Below, piece by piece: positions 24,676 to 33,749 of a DNA stretch of 64,000 bases (positions are counted from its first letter, which is position 1; each line of letters starts with the position of its first letter). Both the position numbers and the translations under genes were made by a program. The notes below the pieces were generated by a model. That model was not told the origin of the DNA. It did no database searches and saw only the letters and a list, made by a program, of their open reading frames with translations. The stretch comes from Anaerolineaceae bacterium (GTDB taxonomy: Bacteria; Chloroflexota; Anaerolineae; Aggregatilineales; Phototrophicaceae). The stretch covers positions 496,001-560,000 of the forward strand of contig JACKCG010000001.1 in assembly GCA_020634135.1 (NCBI GenBank), read 5' to 3'.

Positions 24676-25839
24676 ATGACTGACAAAATCCTCATTGTAG
24701 ACGACGACATTGACAGCTTGAAACTCATTGGCCTGATGTTGCAACGGCAGGGGTATGAGGTCGTTGCAGCGAATGCTGGCAACCAAGCGTTGATGAAGGC
24801 CGTGAGTGAACGGCCTAATTTGATTATTCTGGACATAATGATGCCAGATATGGATGGATATGAGGTTTGTCGGCGGCTGCGTGCCAATGCAGATACCTCG
24901 GCCATTCCTATCATTATGTTTACCGCCAAAACTCTGGTAGACGATAAAGTGGCCGGTTTTGAGGCCGGGGCGGATGACTATCTCACCAAGCCGACCCATC
25001 CCCAGGAACTGGCGGCTCGTGTCAAAGCGATTTTAATGCAGAATGCCCCGCAGCGTGCGCCAGAACCCCCTAAAGGAAGCACGATTGGGGTATTGGGGGC
25101 GAAAGGTGGGGTTGGCACAACCACAATTGCCCTGAACGTTACGGCGGCATTGACCCTCAATGGTGAACGGCCCATTGTTGCAGATTTCCGACTTGGCTCG
25201 GGCAGTTTGGGGTTGTTCATGGGTATTGGCGCGTCGCAGGGTATGGCGACTATTCTGGGTAAGGCGGCTGGTAGTATTGGCGCTCCGCTGCTGGAATCCG
25301 AATTGGTGACTCATCAGTCCGGGATGCGGGCACTGCTTTCGTCAATCAGCCCGCGCGAAGGCCAGATGAATTATTCACTGGATTCGGCGTTGGCGGTAGT
25401 GCGGGGATTGCGCATGATTGGTCGTCCGGTAGTGTTCGACCTGGGAAATGGTTTTAACCCGCTCGTGAGCCGCTTACACCGTGAGATGGATCAGATGGTG
25501 CTGGTCGTTGAGCCAAATCCGGTAGCGTTGGCGATGGCGCGGGAAGTATTGCAGGAACTTGAAGCCGAAGGTGGTGGCAGTGGGTTGGTACATGTGGTCG
25601 TTATCAACCGCGCGCAGCCGACGATGCAAACCCCCTGGCATGAAATCGAACACTCCTTGGGTCATGAGATTCGGGCGATTATTTCTGTCGCACATGATCT
25701 GGCGTTTCAGTCAATTCGCGCAGGTGTTCCGATGGTCATTTACCAACCAAATGCGGTTGTTTCCAGCCAGATAATCAAATTGTCGGAAGACTTGAACGAG
25801 CGTATTCGCATGATGGCGGATCGAGAATCATCTTCCTGA
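24676..25839 (+). CDS. Receiver domain fused to a CpaE/MinD-like ATPase
   Basis: A 387-residue protein. Residues 1-125 are a response-regulator receiver with the acidic pocket IVDDD, the phosphoacceptor Asp in LIILDIMMPD, Thr in MFTAKT and Lys in LTKPT. Residues 140-375 form a ParA/MinD-type ATPase with the deviant Walker A GAKGGVGTTT. This architecture is that of CpaE/TadZ, which positions type IV/Tad pilus machinery. No pilus genes are adjacent here, so its partner is unknown. Histidine kinases at 12.5 and 26.8 kb are possible but unproven sources of phosphate. Confidence 0.88.
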   Translation: MTDKILIVDDDIDSLKLIGLMLQRQGYEVVAANAGNQALMKAVSERPNLIILDIMMPDMDGYEVCRRLRANADTSAIPIIMFTAKTLVDDKVAGFEAGADDYLTKPTHPQELAARVKAILMQNAPQRAPEPPKGSTIGVLGAKGGVGTTTIALNVTAALTLNGERPIVADFRLGSGSLGLFMGIGASQGMATILGKAAGSIGAPLLESELVTHQSGMRALLSSISPREGQMNYSLDSALAVVRGLRMIGRPVVFDLGNGFNPLVSRLHREMDQMVLVVEPNPVALAMAREVLQELEAEGGGSGLVHVVVINRAQPTMQTPWHEIEHSLGHEIRAIISVAHDLAFQSIRAGVPMVIYQPNAVVSSQIIKLSEDLNERIRMMADRESSS

Positions 25840-26020
25840 TTGACTAGCGCTTCATTGCCCCCTTGGCGCACCCAAACGGGGACATAGAAAATACAGAGGT
25901 TTCACGGTTGACCAAAGGAATAGACTCCACGAATTTCGTGCCTCTGCGTGGGGAATTTCGACACTTGTTTAACCTCAGATTATATTTATGGATTGGCTTA
26001 AATTGGTTTGATTTTCTGTT
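25840..26020. other. Intergenic stretch without recognised element
   Basis: 181 nt between the CpaE-like gene and the sirtuin. I see no plausible small frame with a ribosome site, no T-run hairpin and no clear promoter. Confidence 0.5.
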
Positions 26021-26785
26021 ATGAATGATGATCTAATTCGTCAAAGCGCTGAAATTATTCAAGGTTCCAGCAAAGGTATTGCCTTTACAGGCGCTGGAAT
26101 CAGTACGCCATCAGGCATCCCTGATTTTCGCAGTCACGATTCGGGCTTATGGCAGTCCGTGGATGCGATGGCTGTGGCTAGTATCTGGGGGTTTCGTCAG
26201 AATCCGGCGGGTTTTTTTGAGTGGTTTTACCCATTGACTGAATTGATTCTGGCTGCAAAACCGAATGTGGCCCACAAGGCATTGGCGCAGTTGGAGGCTA
26301 TGGGTAAGCTACAAGCTGTGATTACGCAGAATATTGATATGCTGCATACCCGTGCTGGGAACAAGACTATTTACGAATTGCATGGGCATTTGCGCGAGGC
26401 CACCTGTATTCATTGTTTCACTGTGTATCCAGCAGAGCCGATTATCGCGCAGTTCCTGAAGGATAAACAGGTGCCGCACTGCCCTAAATGTGGCAGTGTG
26501 CTGAAACCGAACGCGATTCTGTTCGGTGAGCAGCTTCCTATCCAGCAGCTTCTGGCATCACAGGAAGCTGCACGGCGGTCTGATATGGTGATTGTGGTTG
26601 GTTCATCGCTGGAAGTTGCCCCAGCTAGTGACATCCCAATCCTGGGAAAGCGTAATGGAGCGAAATTGATTATCATCAATCTGGAGCCGACACCACTGGA
26701 TTCAATGGCGGATGTGGTCATTCACGAAAACGCTGCGCTTGCTCTGCCTGCGATCCTGAGTTGTCTTGAGTCGACTTCTATATGA
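26021..26785 (+). CDS. NAD-dependent protein deacylase, Sir2 family
   Basis: A 254-residue sirtuin. The NAD-binding GAGISTPSGIPDFRS, TQNIDMLHTRAG and the catalytic His in ELHGHL are present. Four zinc Cys occur in the pairs CIHC and CPKC. It removes acetyl or other acyl groups from protein Lys using NAD. The gene overlaps the downstream GAF histidine kinase by 4 nt, so the two are translationally coupled. Its acyl preference cannot be fixed from the visible motifs; the Ala-x-Tyr-x-x-Arg pair of desuccinylases was not seen. Confidence 0.94.
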   Translation: MNDDLIRQSAEIIQGSSKGIAFTGAGISTPSGIPDFRSHDSGLWQSVDAMAVASIWGFRQNPAGFFEWFYPLTELILAAKPNVAHKALAQLEAMGKLQAVITQNIDMLHTRAGNKTIYELHGHLREATCIHCFTVYPAEPIIAQFLKDKQVPHCPKCGSVLKPNAILFGEQLPIQQLLASQEAARRSDMVIVVGSSLEVAPASDIPILGKRNGAKLIIINLEPTPLDSMADVVIHENAALALPAILSCLESTSI

Positions 26786-28017
26786 GTGATGATGTGAGAA
26801 ATATCATGGATAATGCAAAAATGCCTGCTACAGTTGCCGATATGGTAGAACGGTATGAGCGCCTGATGGAAATCAGCCGCCAGTTAAATTCAACGCTCGA
26901 TCTGGCGTCGCTGCTGCGGAAGATTATTTCGGCGGGGAAAGAGTTGACCCGCTGTGAGGCGGCATCAATCCTGTTAATTGACCCGGCTTCGGGTGAACTA
27001 CGTTTTGAGATTGCATCCAACATCAAGCCGCAGGACATGGATAGTATTGTCGTTCCGATGGATAGCATTGCTGGCTGGGTGGTATCGCATGGTGAGCCAC
27101 GCGTGATTGATGATGTGACTCGAGAGCCAAGTTGGAGCAATCGGGTGGATGACACAATCGAATTCCATACCCGCAGTCTGCTGGCTGTTCCGATGCGCGC
27201 TCACAATAAAGTGATCGGTGTACTGGAGTCGGTAAACAAGCTAGGCAGCCAGCGTTTTGACGAAAATGACATTAATACACTGGCTACATTAGCAAGTCAG
27301 GCCGCTGTTGCCATTGAGAATGCGCGCTTGTTCCAACAAAGTGACTTTATCGCTGAGATGGTACATGAACTGCGAACGCCGCTTGCATCGCTTAAAGCCA
27401 GTACCGTATTACTGAAACGCGCCGATCTGCCCAAAGAACGCCAGGGCGATATTGTGGATATGATGCAAAGCGAAACAGAACGCCTGATACGACTGACGAG
27501 CGAATTTCTTGACCTGGCGCGATTGGAATCCGGTCGTACCCGGTTGGATATTGGCCGGTTTGATCTCAATGGGTTGATCACAGAAAGCCTGGACGTTGTG
27601 ATTCATCAGGCTAATGAAAAAGGTATCACCATGAGTACCAAAGGTGGCAAATTCGTTGCCAACGCAGATCGGGGCAAAACCAAGCAAGTACTACTGAATC
27701 TCCTGACAAATGCCATCAAATATAACAAAGAGAACGGAGAGGTTGTTATTTCGACTTCCGAAGTGAATGTGGACGGCGAACCTTTTGTCCGGCTAGCCGT
27801 CACCGATACGGGGTATGGAATTTCCAAAGAGAACCAGAAGCGCATGTTCCAGAAGTTTTACCGGGTGGCGGATACAGCTTCCAAGTCTTCCGGCACCGGG
27901 TTGGGACTGACGATTGCCAAGCATATTGTTGAGGCACATGGCGGCACGGTTACACTGGAGAGTGAATTGGGTGTGGGATCAACTTTTTCCGTGACGATCC
28001 CGCTGGCGAAGAAATAG
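26782..28017 (+). CDS. GAF-domain sensor histidine kinase
   Basis: A 411-residue soluble kinase. A GAF domain covers about residues 30-185 (SRQLNSTLDLASLL opening, then ITLASQAAVAIENARLF-like exit helix). HisKA follows with the phosphoacceptor His in MVHELRTPLAS. The HATPase domain has NLLTNAIKYNKENG, DTGYGIS and GTGLGLTIAK. No transmembrane segment is evident. It overlaps the sirtuin stop by 4 nt and ends at a terminator. No response regulator is encoded directly next to it, though the receiver/ATPase gene lies just upstream of the sirtuin. Confidence 0.92.
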   Translation: MSDDVRNIMDNAKMPATVADMVERYERLMEISRQLNSTLDLASLLRKIISAGKELTRCEAASILLIDPASGELRFEIASNIKPQDMDSIVVPMDSIAGWVVSHGEPRVIDDVTREPSWSNRVDDTIEFHTRSLLAVPMRAHNKVIGVLESVNKLGSQRFDENDINTLATLASQAAVAIENARLFQQSDFIAEMVHELRTPLASLKASTVLLKRADLPKERQGDIVDMMQSETERLIRLTSEFLDLARLESGRTRLDIGRFDLNGLITESLDVVIHQANEKGITMSTKGGKFVANADRGKTKQVLLNLLTNAIKYNKENGEVVISTSEVNVDGEPFVRLAVTDTGYGISKENQKRMFQKFYRVADTASKSSGTGLGLTIAKHIVEAHGGTVTLESELGVGSTFSVTIPLAKK

Positions 28018-28044
28018 GCATCATTCTTTTTGGGAGAGATTGAG

Positions 28045-28080
28045 GAGAGGCACGGGTTACAAGCCATGCCTCTCTTGATT
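28045..28080 (+). terminator. Terminator after the GAF histidine kinase
   Basis: GAGAGGCA (28045-28052) pairs with TGCCTCTC (28067-28074) and is followed by TTGATT. The alcohol dehydrogenase converges from the other side at 28081, so the hairpin may serve both strands. Confidence 0.7.
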
Positions 28081-29028
28081 CTAGAAGTCCAACACTACCT
28101 TCAGCACGCCAGGCTCTCTGGCGTACTTCATGGCGTCCATTGCATTATCGAAATCGAAGTGGGCATCAATGAGTGATGTAACATCTATCAGACCGGCCTC
28201 CAGCAGGCGCAGCGCACTTCCGAACGGCCCGCAGCGACTGCCAATGACCCGTATTTCCCTGGTGGCTACTTGGGTCATGTCAACCTGTGGTAAGCCACGA
28301 TAGGTGCTTTTGAGTACAATCACGCCGCGTGAACGCACCAGGCGGAGCGCATCGGCAAAACCCCCGGCCTGACCAGTGCAATCAACTACGATTTGTGCCT
28401 GCTGTGTTGCGAGGCTTTCCATCCTTGTGGCGGGAATTCCCCATCTACTCAACAGGTCTACCTGTTTCTTGTGGCGGGTGACGCCAATGACCTCCGCGCC
28501 GGTAAGGCGAAGTGCCTGTACAGCCAGCATTCCCAGCTTGCCCATTCCCAGCACGATGACCTGATCTGTGGAAGTGACATGAACAACTTCAAGAATTTGC
28601 AGTGCAGCCGCCAGTGGTTCGACAAAGACAGCCTGGTCATCACTGATTGAGTCTGGTATGAGGTGCAGGTTGCGAGCGGGAAGCGCCATATAGTCTGCAA
28701 ACGCGCCGGGATGGTCATGGATGCCTATTGCCTGACGATTACGACATTGACTGGGAATTCCTGCCAGGCAGAAATCACAGTGGCCGCACGCGATATTGAT
28801 TTCGCCTACGACCCGGCGACCTGCCAGGTCTTCCGGACCATGTGCCACTTCAGCGACGAATTCATGGCCGAGAATACCCGAAAAGTTGTACATGCCCTCA
28901 ACCAGTTCGAGGTCAGTATTACAGATACCAGCTCGCCGGATACGCAGCAAGACTTCATCCCCCTGTGTTTGGGGCAGGGGGACTGCTGTATCCAGGTGGA
29001 GATGCTCGTCGTAAATCAACGCCCGCAT
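28081..29028 (-). CDS. Zinc-dependent alcohol dehydrogenase (MDR superfamily)
   Basis: A 315-residue medium-chain dehydrogenase. Catalytic zinc ligands are the Cys in RAGICNTDLE and His/Glu in GILGHE. The structural zinc site is intact (CGHCDFCLAGIPSQC). The nucleotide-binding fold shows VLGMGKLGMLA. It is somewhat shorter than the 340-350 residues usual for the family. The start lies 3 nt after the secF stop, so it is probably the last gene of the yajC-secD-secF transcript; a functional tie to secretion is not obvious. The substrate is unknown. Confidence 0.9.
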   Translation of the reverse strand: MRALIYDEHLHLDTAVPLPQTQGDEVLLRIRRAGICNTDLELVEGMYNFSGILGHEFVAEVAHGPEDLAGRRVVGEINIACGHCDFCLAGIPSQCRNRQAIGIHDHPGAFADYMALPARNLHLIPDSISDDQAVFVEPLAAALQILEVVHVTSTDQVIVLGMGKLGMLAVQALRLTGAEVIGVTRHKKQVDLLSRWGIPATRMESLATQQAQIVVDCTGQAGGFADALRLVRSRGVIVLKSTYRGLPQVDMTQVATREIRVIGSRCGPFGSALRLLEAGLIDVTSLIDAHFDFDNAMDAMKYAREPGVLKVVLDF

Positions 29029-29031
29029 AGG

Positions 29032-29979
29032 TCAGGCTTCGTAAGTGGCTGTTTCCAGACCACGGCGATTGATGAAGGGGATTTCCCCCTTTTCCCATGC
29101 GACCAGCAGCGGCACAGCAGTGAAGATAGATGAGTAAGTGCCGGTGAGCAAGCCGACAAACAGAATTGCGATAAACTGTTTGATCGTATCGCCTCCGAAC
29201 AGCAGAATGGCCGCCATGATGAAAAAGGCGTTTAGCTGTGTTGCTAACGAGCGGTGGATGGTTTCCAGGATGCTGCGGTTGACAATTGTTTCGTAGGGTT
29301 CTCCCAGGTATTTCGGGATGTTTTCGCGGATACGGTCAAACAGCACAATCGTATCCTGTACTGAGAACCCGACAACGGTCAATACCGCCGTCAGGAACAG
29401 GGCGTCAACCTCCCAGCCCAGGAGTAGGCCGGCCAGTGACATGATTCCACTGACGACCAGAATATCATGGAACATGGCGGCTACCGCGCAGACGCCATAG
29501 CGGAAAGCATTCGGTACCTGGCGGAAAGCGATGACGATAAAACCGGTGACAACTACTGCCGCGACCATTGTCGCCAGAAAGGCAGACTGCGTTACCTCAC
29601 GTCCCACGGTAGCCGACACCTGCTCGATGCGGAGGCTATCACGATCCAGCGGCGCAAGCGTGTCCAGTGCAACGATAACATCTTCGGTGGATTCGCGGAA
29701 CGAGGCGCGTACCGACCAGCGGTAGTCCTCTGGTGCGCCAATTTGCTGGATGACGACATTTTCATCACCGAAACTGCTGAACACTTCACGGATACTGCCT
29801 TCGTCCGCGCCGGTTTCACTGAACTTGAGTTCGTAGATACTGCCGCCCACGAAGTCAATGCTCAGACGAAACAATGCCCCGGTTGTCGCCACCGAGTAGA
29901 GCATAATCAGAATACCCGGCACAATAACTGCCGCCGAGATCAGGAAAAACAGTCGCCGTTTTTGAACTAAACTGAACAT
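29032..29979 (-). CDS. secF: Protein translocase subunit SecF
   Basis: A 315-residue polytopic membrane protein. The first helix is followed by FRLSIDFVGGSIYELKF, a SecF hallmark, then an external domain. Five more hydrophobic segments make the RND-like membrane domain, which includes the segment GFSVQDTIVLFDRIREN. With SecD it uses proton-motive force to help pull preproteins through SecYEG. It follows secD by 18 nt. Confidence 0.96.
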   Translation of the reverse strand: MFSLVQKRRLFFLISAAVIVPGILIMLYSVATTGALFRLSIDFVGGSIYELKFSETGADEGSIREVFSSFGDENVVIQQIGAPEDYRWSVRASFRESTEDVIVALDTLAPLDRDSLRIEQVSATVGREVTQSAFLATMVAAVVVTGFIVIAFRQVPNAFRYGVCAVAAMFHDILVVSGIMSLAGLLLGWEVDALFLTAVLTVVGFSVQDTIVLFDRIRENIPKYLGEPYETIVNRSILETIHRSLATQLNAFFIMAAILLFGGDTIKQFIAILFVGLLTGTYSSIFTAVPLLVAWEKGEIPFINRRGLETATYEA

Positions 29980-29997
29980 TGTGGTTAATCCTTCCGA

Positions 29998-31605
29998 TTA
30001 TACGCCCAGGAGCCAGGCACGCTGTTCCAGAGCACGGCGCAGCAAGGCGACAAGTAGATGCAAGAATGTGCGTGTTACGATTACTGCCGTAAACAGGTTG
30101 ATGATGAGGCCGAGCGCAAGGGTAATAGCGAACCCGCTGACGATACTCGCGCCGGGTGTCTGGCCGAACAGGAACAGGATACCGCTAATCACAATCGTGG
30201 AGAGATTCGAATCGCGGATAGAGTTCCAGGCACGATCAAAACCGGATTGCAGAGCCGTGTCCAGGTCGCTCCCGTTGCGGATTTCTTCTTTAATACGCTC
30301 AAAGATCAGGATGTTGCCGTCAACTGCTGTTCCGACTGAAATCAGGAAACCAGTGATGGCGGGCAGTGTCAGTGTGACCGGGATGAGTTTAAACACGGCC
30401 ATGTTGATAGCAACAAAGATCAGCAGCGCCAGTGCGGCAGCGATACCGGGGACACGATAGTAGATTGTCATGAAGAGCAGGACGACGATGATGCCGATGA
30501 TCCCGGCGCGAATGCTCAGGTTGACCGATTCCTGGCCGAGTGTTGCGCCAACCCGTTCGGCGCTTTCGAGCCGCAGCGGGATGGGCAGTGCGCCAGAACG
30601 TAGTTGCAGCGCCAGGGTTTTAGCTGAATCTTCGGTAAAGCTGCCGGTGATGATGCCACCTGTATCGAGCTGAGAGTTGATGATTGGCGCCGAAATCACA
30701 CGATTGTCCAGGACAATTGCCATCGGCTCGTTGATACGGGATGCCGTGAAAGTGCCAAAAATGTCGGCGGCTTCCGGCTTAAGCTGGAATTGGATGAACC
30801 ATTCGGCCTGAGCGCCAGAGCGTGCCTGACCATACTGAGCTACGGCTGCTTGCAGGCACGCGCCGGTAATCACGGCCTGGAATGGCTGTCCGGTTAAGGG
30901 ATTGGGCAGGGCGGGTTCTTCCGCAGTTACAGGCGCGGCTTCTACTGTGGCTTCCGGTGTGACCTCGGCTCCAACTTGCGGTGTGCTTTCCGGTGTTGTT
31001 TCTGCAGTGGCCTGTGGTATTGGCGTAACTTCCGGGCTTGAGCTGGCAGCCGCTGACGGGTCGGCAGTTTCTACACAGGGGTTTACCGCAGGGGGTACAG
31101 TCAGGATTTTGCGCCCCGTATAATCTTGTGACTGACCCCGCAGCCCGCCGAAATCCACAAATTCCAGCAGCGCGGTTTTCTGTATAGTGTCAATAGCTTG
31201 CTGTGGGTCGGTGATGCCGGGGAGTTCGACCAGAATACGATCTGACCCCTGTACCTGCACGGTTGCTTCGCCTACCCCCAGGGCGTTCACGCGCCGGGAA
31301 ACGTTATTGGCTGCCTGACGCAGGTCTTCCACTGAGAAGGAACCAGCTGGGAGGTCGGCTTGCAGCAGTACCCGCAGCCCACCAACCAGGTCTAGCCCCA
31401 GGGCTTGTTGCACGTTCAGACTGATGTCCGGCTGGCAATCGTCATTGAAGTCCAGGTGAATGCCCTGGTTTGTATAGGTGATCTCCGGGTTTGTTCTGGC
31501 GCAGCTTTCCGCGATGTTATTGATATTGGTATCAGGCAGCGCGATCCAGATACAAAACCCGGTCAGTACGATGATGAAAATGAGCCAGCGACCATGTGCG
31601 CTCAT
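29998..31605 (-). CDS. secD: Protein translocase subunit SecD, with low-complexity insertion
   Basis: A 535-residue SecD. An N-terminal helix is followed by GLDLVGGLRVLLQ, and the C-terminal RND-type membrane domain includes GTAVDGNILIFERIKEE. The external domain contains an unusual Pro/Thr/Glu/Ala-rich segment at about residues 180-237 with no predicted fold; comparable linkers occur in the LysM proteins of this window. Despite the insertion, the flanking conserved segments remain in frame. It lies between yajC and secF in the same orientation. Confidence 0.96.
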   Translation of the reverse strand: MSAHGRWLIFIIVLTGFCIWIALPDTNINNIAESCARTNPEITYTNQGIHLDFNDDCQPDISLNVQQALGLDLVGGLRVLLQADLPAGSFSVEDLRQAANNVSRRVNALGVGEATVQVQGSDRILVELPGITDPQQAIDTIQKTALLEFVDFGGLRGQSQDYTGRKILTVPPAVNPCVETADPSAAASSSPEVTPIPQATAETTPESTPQVGAEVTPEATVEAAPVTAEEPALPNPLTGQPFQAVITGACLQAAVAQYGQARSGAQAEWFIQFQLKPEAADIFGTFTASRINEPMAIVLDNRVISAPIINSQLDTGGIITGSFTEDSAKTLALQLRSGALPIPLRLESAERVGATLGQESVNLSIRAGIIGIIVVLLFMTIYYRVPGIAAALALLIFVAINMAVFKLIPVTLTLPAITGFLISVGTAVDGNILIFERIKEEIRNGSDLDTALQSGFDRAWNSIRDSNLSTIVISGILFLFGQTPGASIVSGFAITLALGLIINLFTAVIVTRTFLHLLVALLRRALEQRAWLLGV

Positions 31606-31664
31606 GTGTACCTCTTTCGGTAAAGGCGGGCAGATTTGCCGCGCCTATCGGTTAGTCATAACTG

Positions 31665-31988
31665 TTACTCTGCTGGTAATACAGGGTCATGCCCGCCCTG
31701 GGCAGCATGGGCGATTTCGTCCGGGTCATAAGGCTGAAGCATTGCCGCCATAATGACGCGAATCACGATCCCATCGGCAATTTCCAGGAAGGCAATGCCC
31801 TGTTCGGCTTCAATGCGAATAACCTTGCCGATGATGCCGCCATAGGTAATTACCTCGTCACCTTCGGCTAATTCGCGGATATAGTTCTGACGTTTCTGGA
31901 AAGTGCGCTGTTTTGGAAACAAGACCATTGCCCAATAAGCGCCCAATCCCAGTAGCATTACCATTGCCAGCAGTGCAAACTCTTGCAT
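31665..31988 (-). CDS. yajC: Preprotein translocase accessory subunit YajC
   Basis: A 107-residue protein with one N-terminal transmembrane helix (FALLAMVMLLGLGAYWAMVL) and the typical YajC segment ELAEGDEVITYGGIIGKV. It associates with SecDF. The frame is open to 32096, but the ATG at 31988 with GGAG 5 nt upstream gives the normal length. It is the first gene of the yajC-secD-secF group. Confidence 0.93.
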   Translation of the reverse strand: MQEFALLAMVMLLGLGAYWAMVLFPKQRTFQKRQNYIRELAEGDEVITYGGIIGKVIRIEAEQGIAFLEIADGIVIRVIMAAMLQPYDPDEIAHAAQGGHDPVLPAE

Positions 31989-32124
31989 ATCACTCCATTT
32001 CGATACGTATTGTCTTGCTGTTGCGCCATTTGGGGACTGCGCAACTCTTAAGAAAACCCGTGTCATTATAACCCCGCCTAGTGAGCTGGCAACCACCAGT
32101 CTGTCGGCGAGATTACCTGAAAAA

Positions 32125-32484
32125 CTATGGGGAAGCTGTTTGAAACCACCCGATAGCGATCAGGACAAACGAGACGCTGCCCGGCATGGTAGCGGCTAAC
32201 AGGGGGTATTGTCTGGGAACACTGGTGTCCGATAGACTGACACCATGCCAGGATGACAGGGTCTCACGCCAGTAATTGGTCTGTGCAGCATTACTGAGAC
32301 TGACTTCCACCGGCATTCCCTCATTGACGGAGGCGTACATTTCCGTTGGAAAATCGCCAAAAAGCTGCCATTTGGATACTTGAAAATGGCGTGGTGGCGA
32401 CCCTTTGACCGTGAAAAAGGCGACCGCCAATAGCAGCGTTGCGCCAGGTATGAGCAGTGCCAGAATGTGTCGTTGCTTGACCAT
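32125..32484 (-). CDS. Small membrane protein, unknown
   Basis: A 119-residue protein with a hydrophobic segment near each end (about residues 6-24 and 98-114). Between them is an external-looking stretch with several Trp and Ser. No family is recognised. The start chosen is ATG 32484 (MVKQRH); AGGGG is about 12 nt upstream, longer than ideal. It is divergent from the secreted protein at 32573. Medium-low certainty that it is a real gene. Confidence 0.45.
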   Translation of the reverse strand: MVKQRHILALLIPGATLLLAVAFFTVKGSPPRHFQVSKWQLFGDFPTEMYASVNEGMPVEVSLSNAAQTNYWRETLSSWHGVSLSDTSVPRQYPLLAATMPGSVSFVLIAIGWFQTASP

Positions 32485-32572
32485 TCGCGTAAGAACCCCT
32501 AAAATAACCAACGCATTATACATAAAGTTATGCAGAGCGCGTATAGATAAACCGCTTGGTCAGGATGATGCC

Positions 32573-33646
32573 ATGTTAAACAAACTAAGAATAGGGCTTC
32601 TGGTGGGTCTGATGTTGCTTGCCGGACTTTCAATGAACCTGGTAGAAGCCGGGGATCGTGTGCTGACGAATAACAGCGGCACGGATAGTTCAATCTGGTA
32701 TGTCAGTGGTGAACAAACGCTTGTGATGAACGGTTTTGACCTGACGCCGCTGGGATTGCAGCTTCCGGCGACGATTGACCGGGTGAGTATTGCGGTGGAT
32801 ACCGCCGTACCGGGAACTTTGATTGATGTGGTGGTCTACCAGGATGGCAATGGCGGGTCACCGGTGGATGCCGTGCTCGTCGGGCAAAAACAGGTGGATA
32901 TTACGCAGGCAGGAGTGTTTACCGTAGTGTTTGATACTCCGCTGCAAATTACCCAGCCGGTAGTGTGGGTTGGTTTTTACCTGCCAGTAGACTTTAAGTT
33001 TCTGGCAGATAAATCCGGTTCGTCAGTTTTGACCTACTGGGGGTGGACGCCTAGTGCGCGGTTCGATCTGGCACAGCTTTCTTCTGCCTCAGTCTTTGGT
33101 CCTGCGGATGGTAGCGCCCCTGTCAACCTGAATATGAACGGGATTGCCCGTATCACCGCTGAAATTACTGGCGCTGCTGGCAGTTCGGATGCCACTGCAC
33201 AGACGATTGACCCGGCCACCGGCTTGATTACTCAGGTTTCCGCGCCGGTGCCTGCCGAAATTTTCGTGATGCGCCAGTATGCTGGGTGCGAAACCCTGCA
33301 ATGGGATACCGAGGATGTCGGCATTACGCTGAAGGACTCGATTGATCTGATTTGCAAGGAAATCTGGCCGGGGTTTGCGCCAGCTTCTCCGGCAGGATAT
33401 ACCCGGATGCAGCTTCTGTACGACCTTACGATCTATACGGATGAAGGCGTTTTTGCCGGGGAGTTATCCGCGCCGGTGACACACTGTATTGAGGCGAATC
33501 CGGCGGATATTGATCGCGCGGTGGTGGGAGTTGCTTATGGAACGCCGCGAAAATGGGAAATTCTGCCGTCGGTTCGTTTTGGTAACGTGGTGTGTGCCGA
33601 AGTGAAGCGCGGTGGTGGATTATCTTACTTCGTGCCGGGCGGGTAG
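32573..33646 (+). CDS. Secreted protein of unknown function
   Basis: A 357-residue protein with a clear Sec signal peptide (positively charged MLNKLR, a hydrophobic core to about residue 20, likely cleavage after VEAGD or nearby). The mature part is beta-rich with repeated Val/Ile-Asp patterns, and four or five Cys occur in the C-terminal half. No enzymatic motif is recognised. I use the ATG at 32573 (AGGA about 8 nt upstream), because the longer upstream frame lacks a signal-like start and overlaps the opposite gene. A hairpin follows the stop. Confidence 0.75.
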   Translation: MLNKLRIGLLVGLMLLAGLSMNLVEAGDRVLTNNSGTDSSIWYVSGEQTLVMNGFDLTPLGLQLPATIDRVSIAVDTAVPGTLIDVVVYQDGNGGSPVDAVLVGQKQVDITQAGVFTVVFDTPLQITQPVVWVGFYLPVDFKFLADKSGSSVLTYWGWTPSARFDLAQLSSASVFGPADGSAPVNLNMNGIARITAEITGAAGSSDATAQTIDPATGLITQVSAPVPAEIFVMRQYAGCETLQWDTEDVGITLKDSIDLICKEIWPGFAPASPAGYTRMQLLYDLTIYTDEGVFAGELSAPVTHCIEANPADIDRAVVGVAYGTPRKWEILPSVRFGNVVCAEVKRGGGLSYFVPGG

Positions 33647-33675
33647 TCCCAGAAGTATCTGAGCTGAATAGTGTT

Positions 33676-33704
33676 AAACAAGCAGGGGGCGGCAGCCCCT
33701 TGTT
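33676..33704 (+). terminator. Possible terminator hairpin
   Basis: AACAA and GGGGC on the 5' side pair with GCCCC and TTGTT on the 3' side around GGCA, with a 4-nt bulge. Only TTT follows, so it is weak. Confidence 0.4.
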
Positions 33705-33749
33705 TATGAATATTCTTATGATAAACCAGAAAGAGGAACAACTCGTATC

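Noticed and set aside
29981..30460. Long open frames antisense to secD and secF
   Set aside because: They mirror conserved secD/secF codons on the other strand, have no ribosome site and have compositions rich in Arg/Ser typical of shadow frames.
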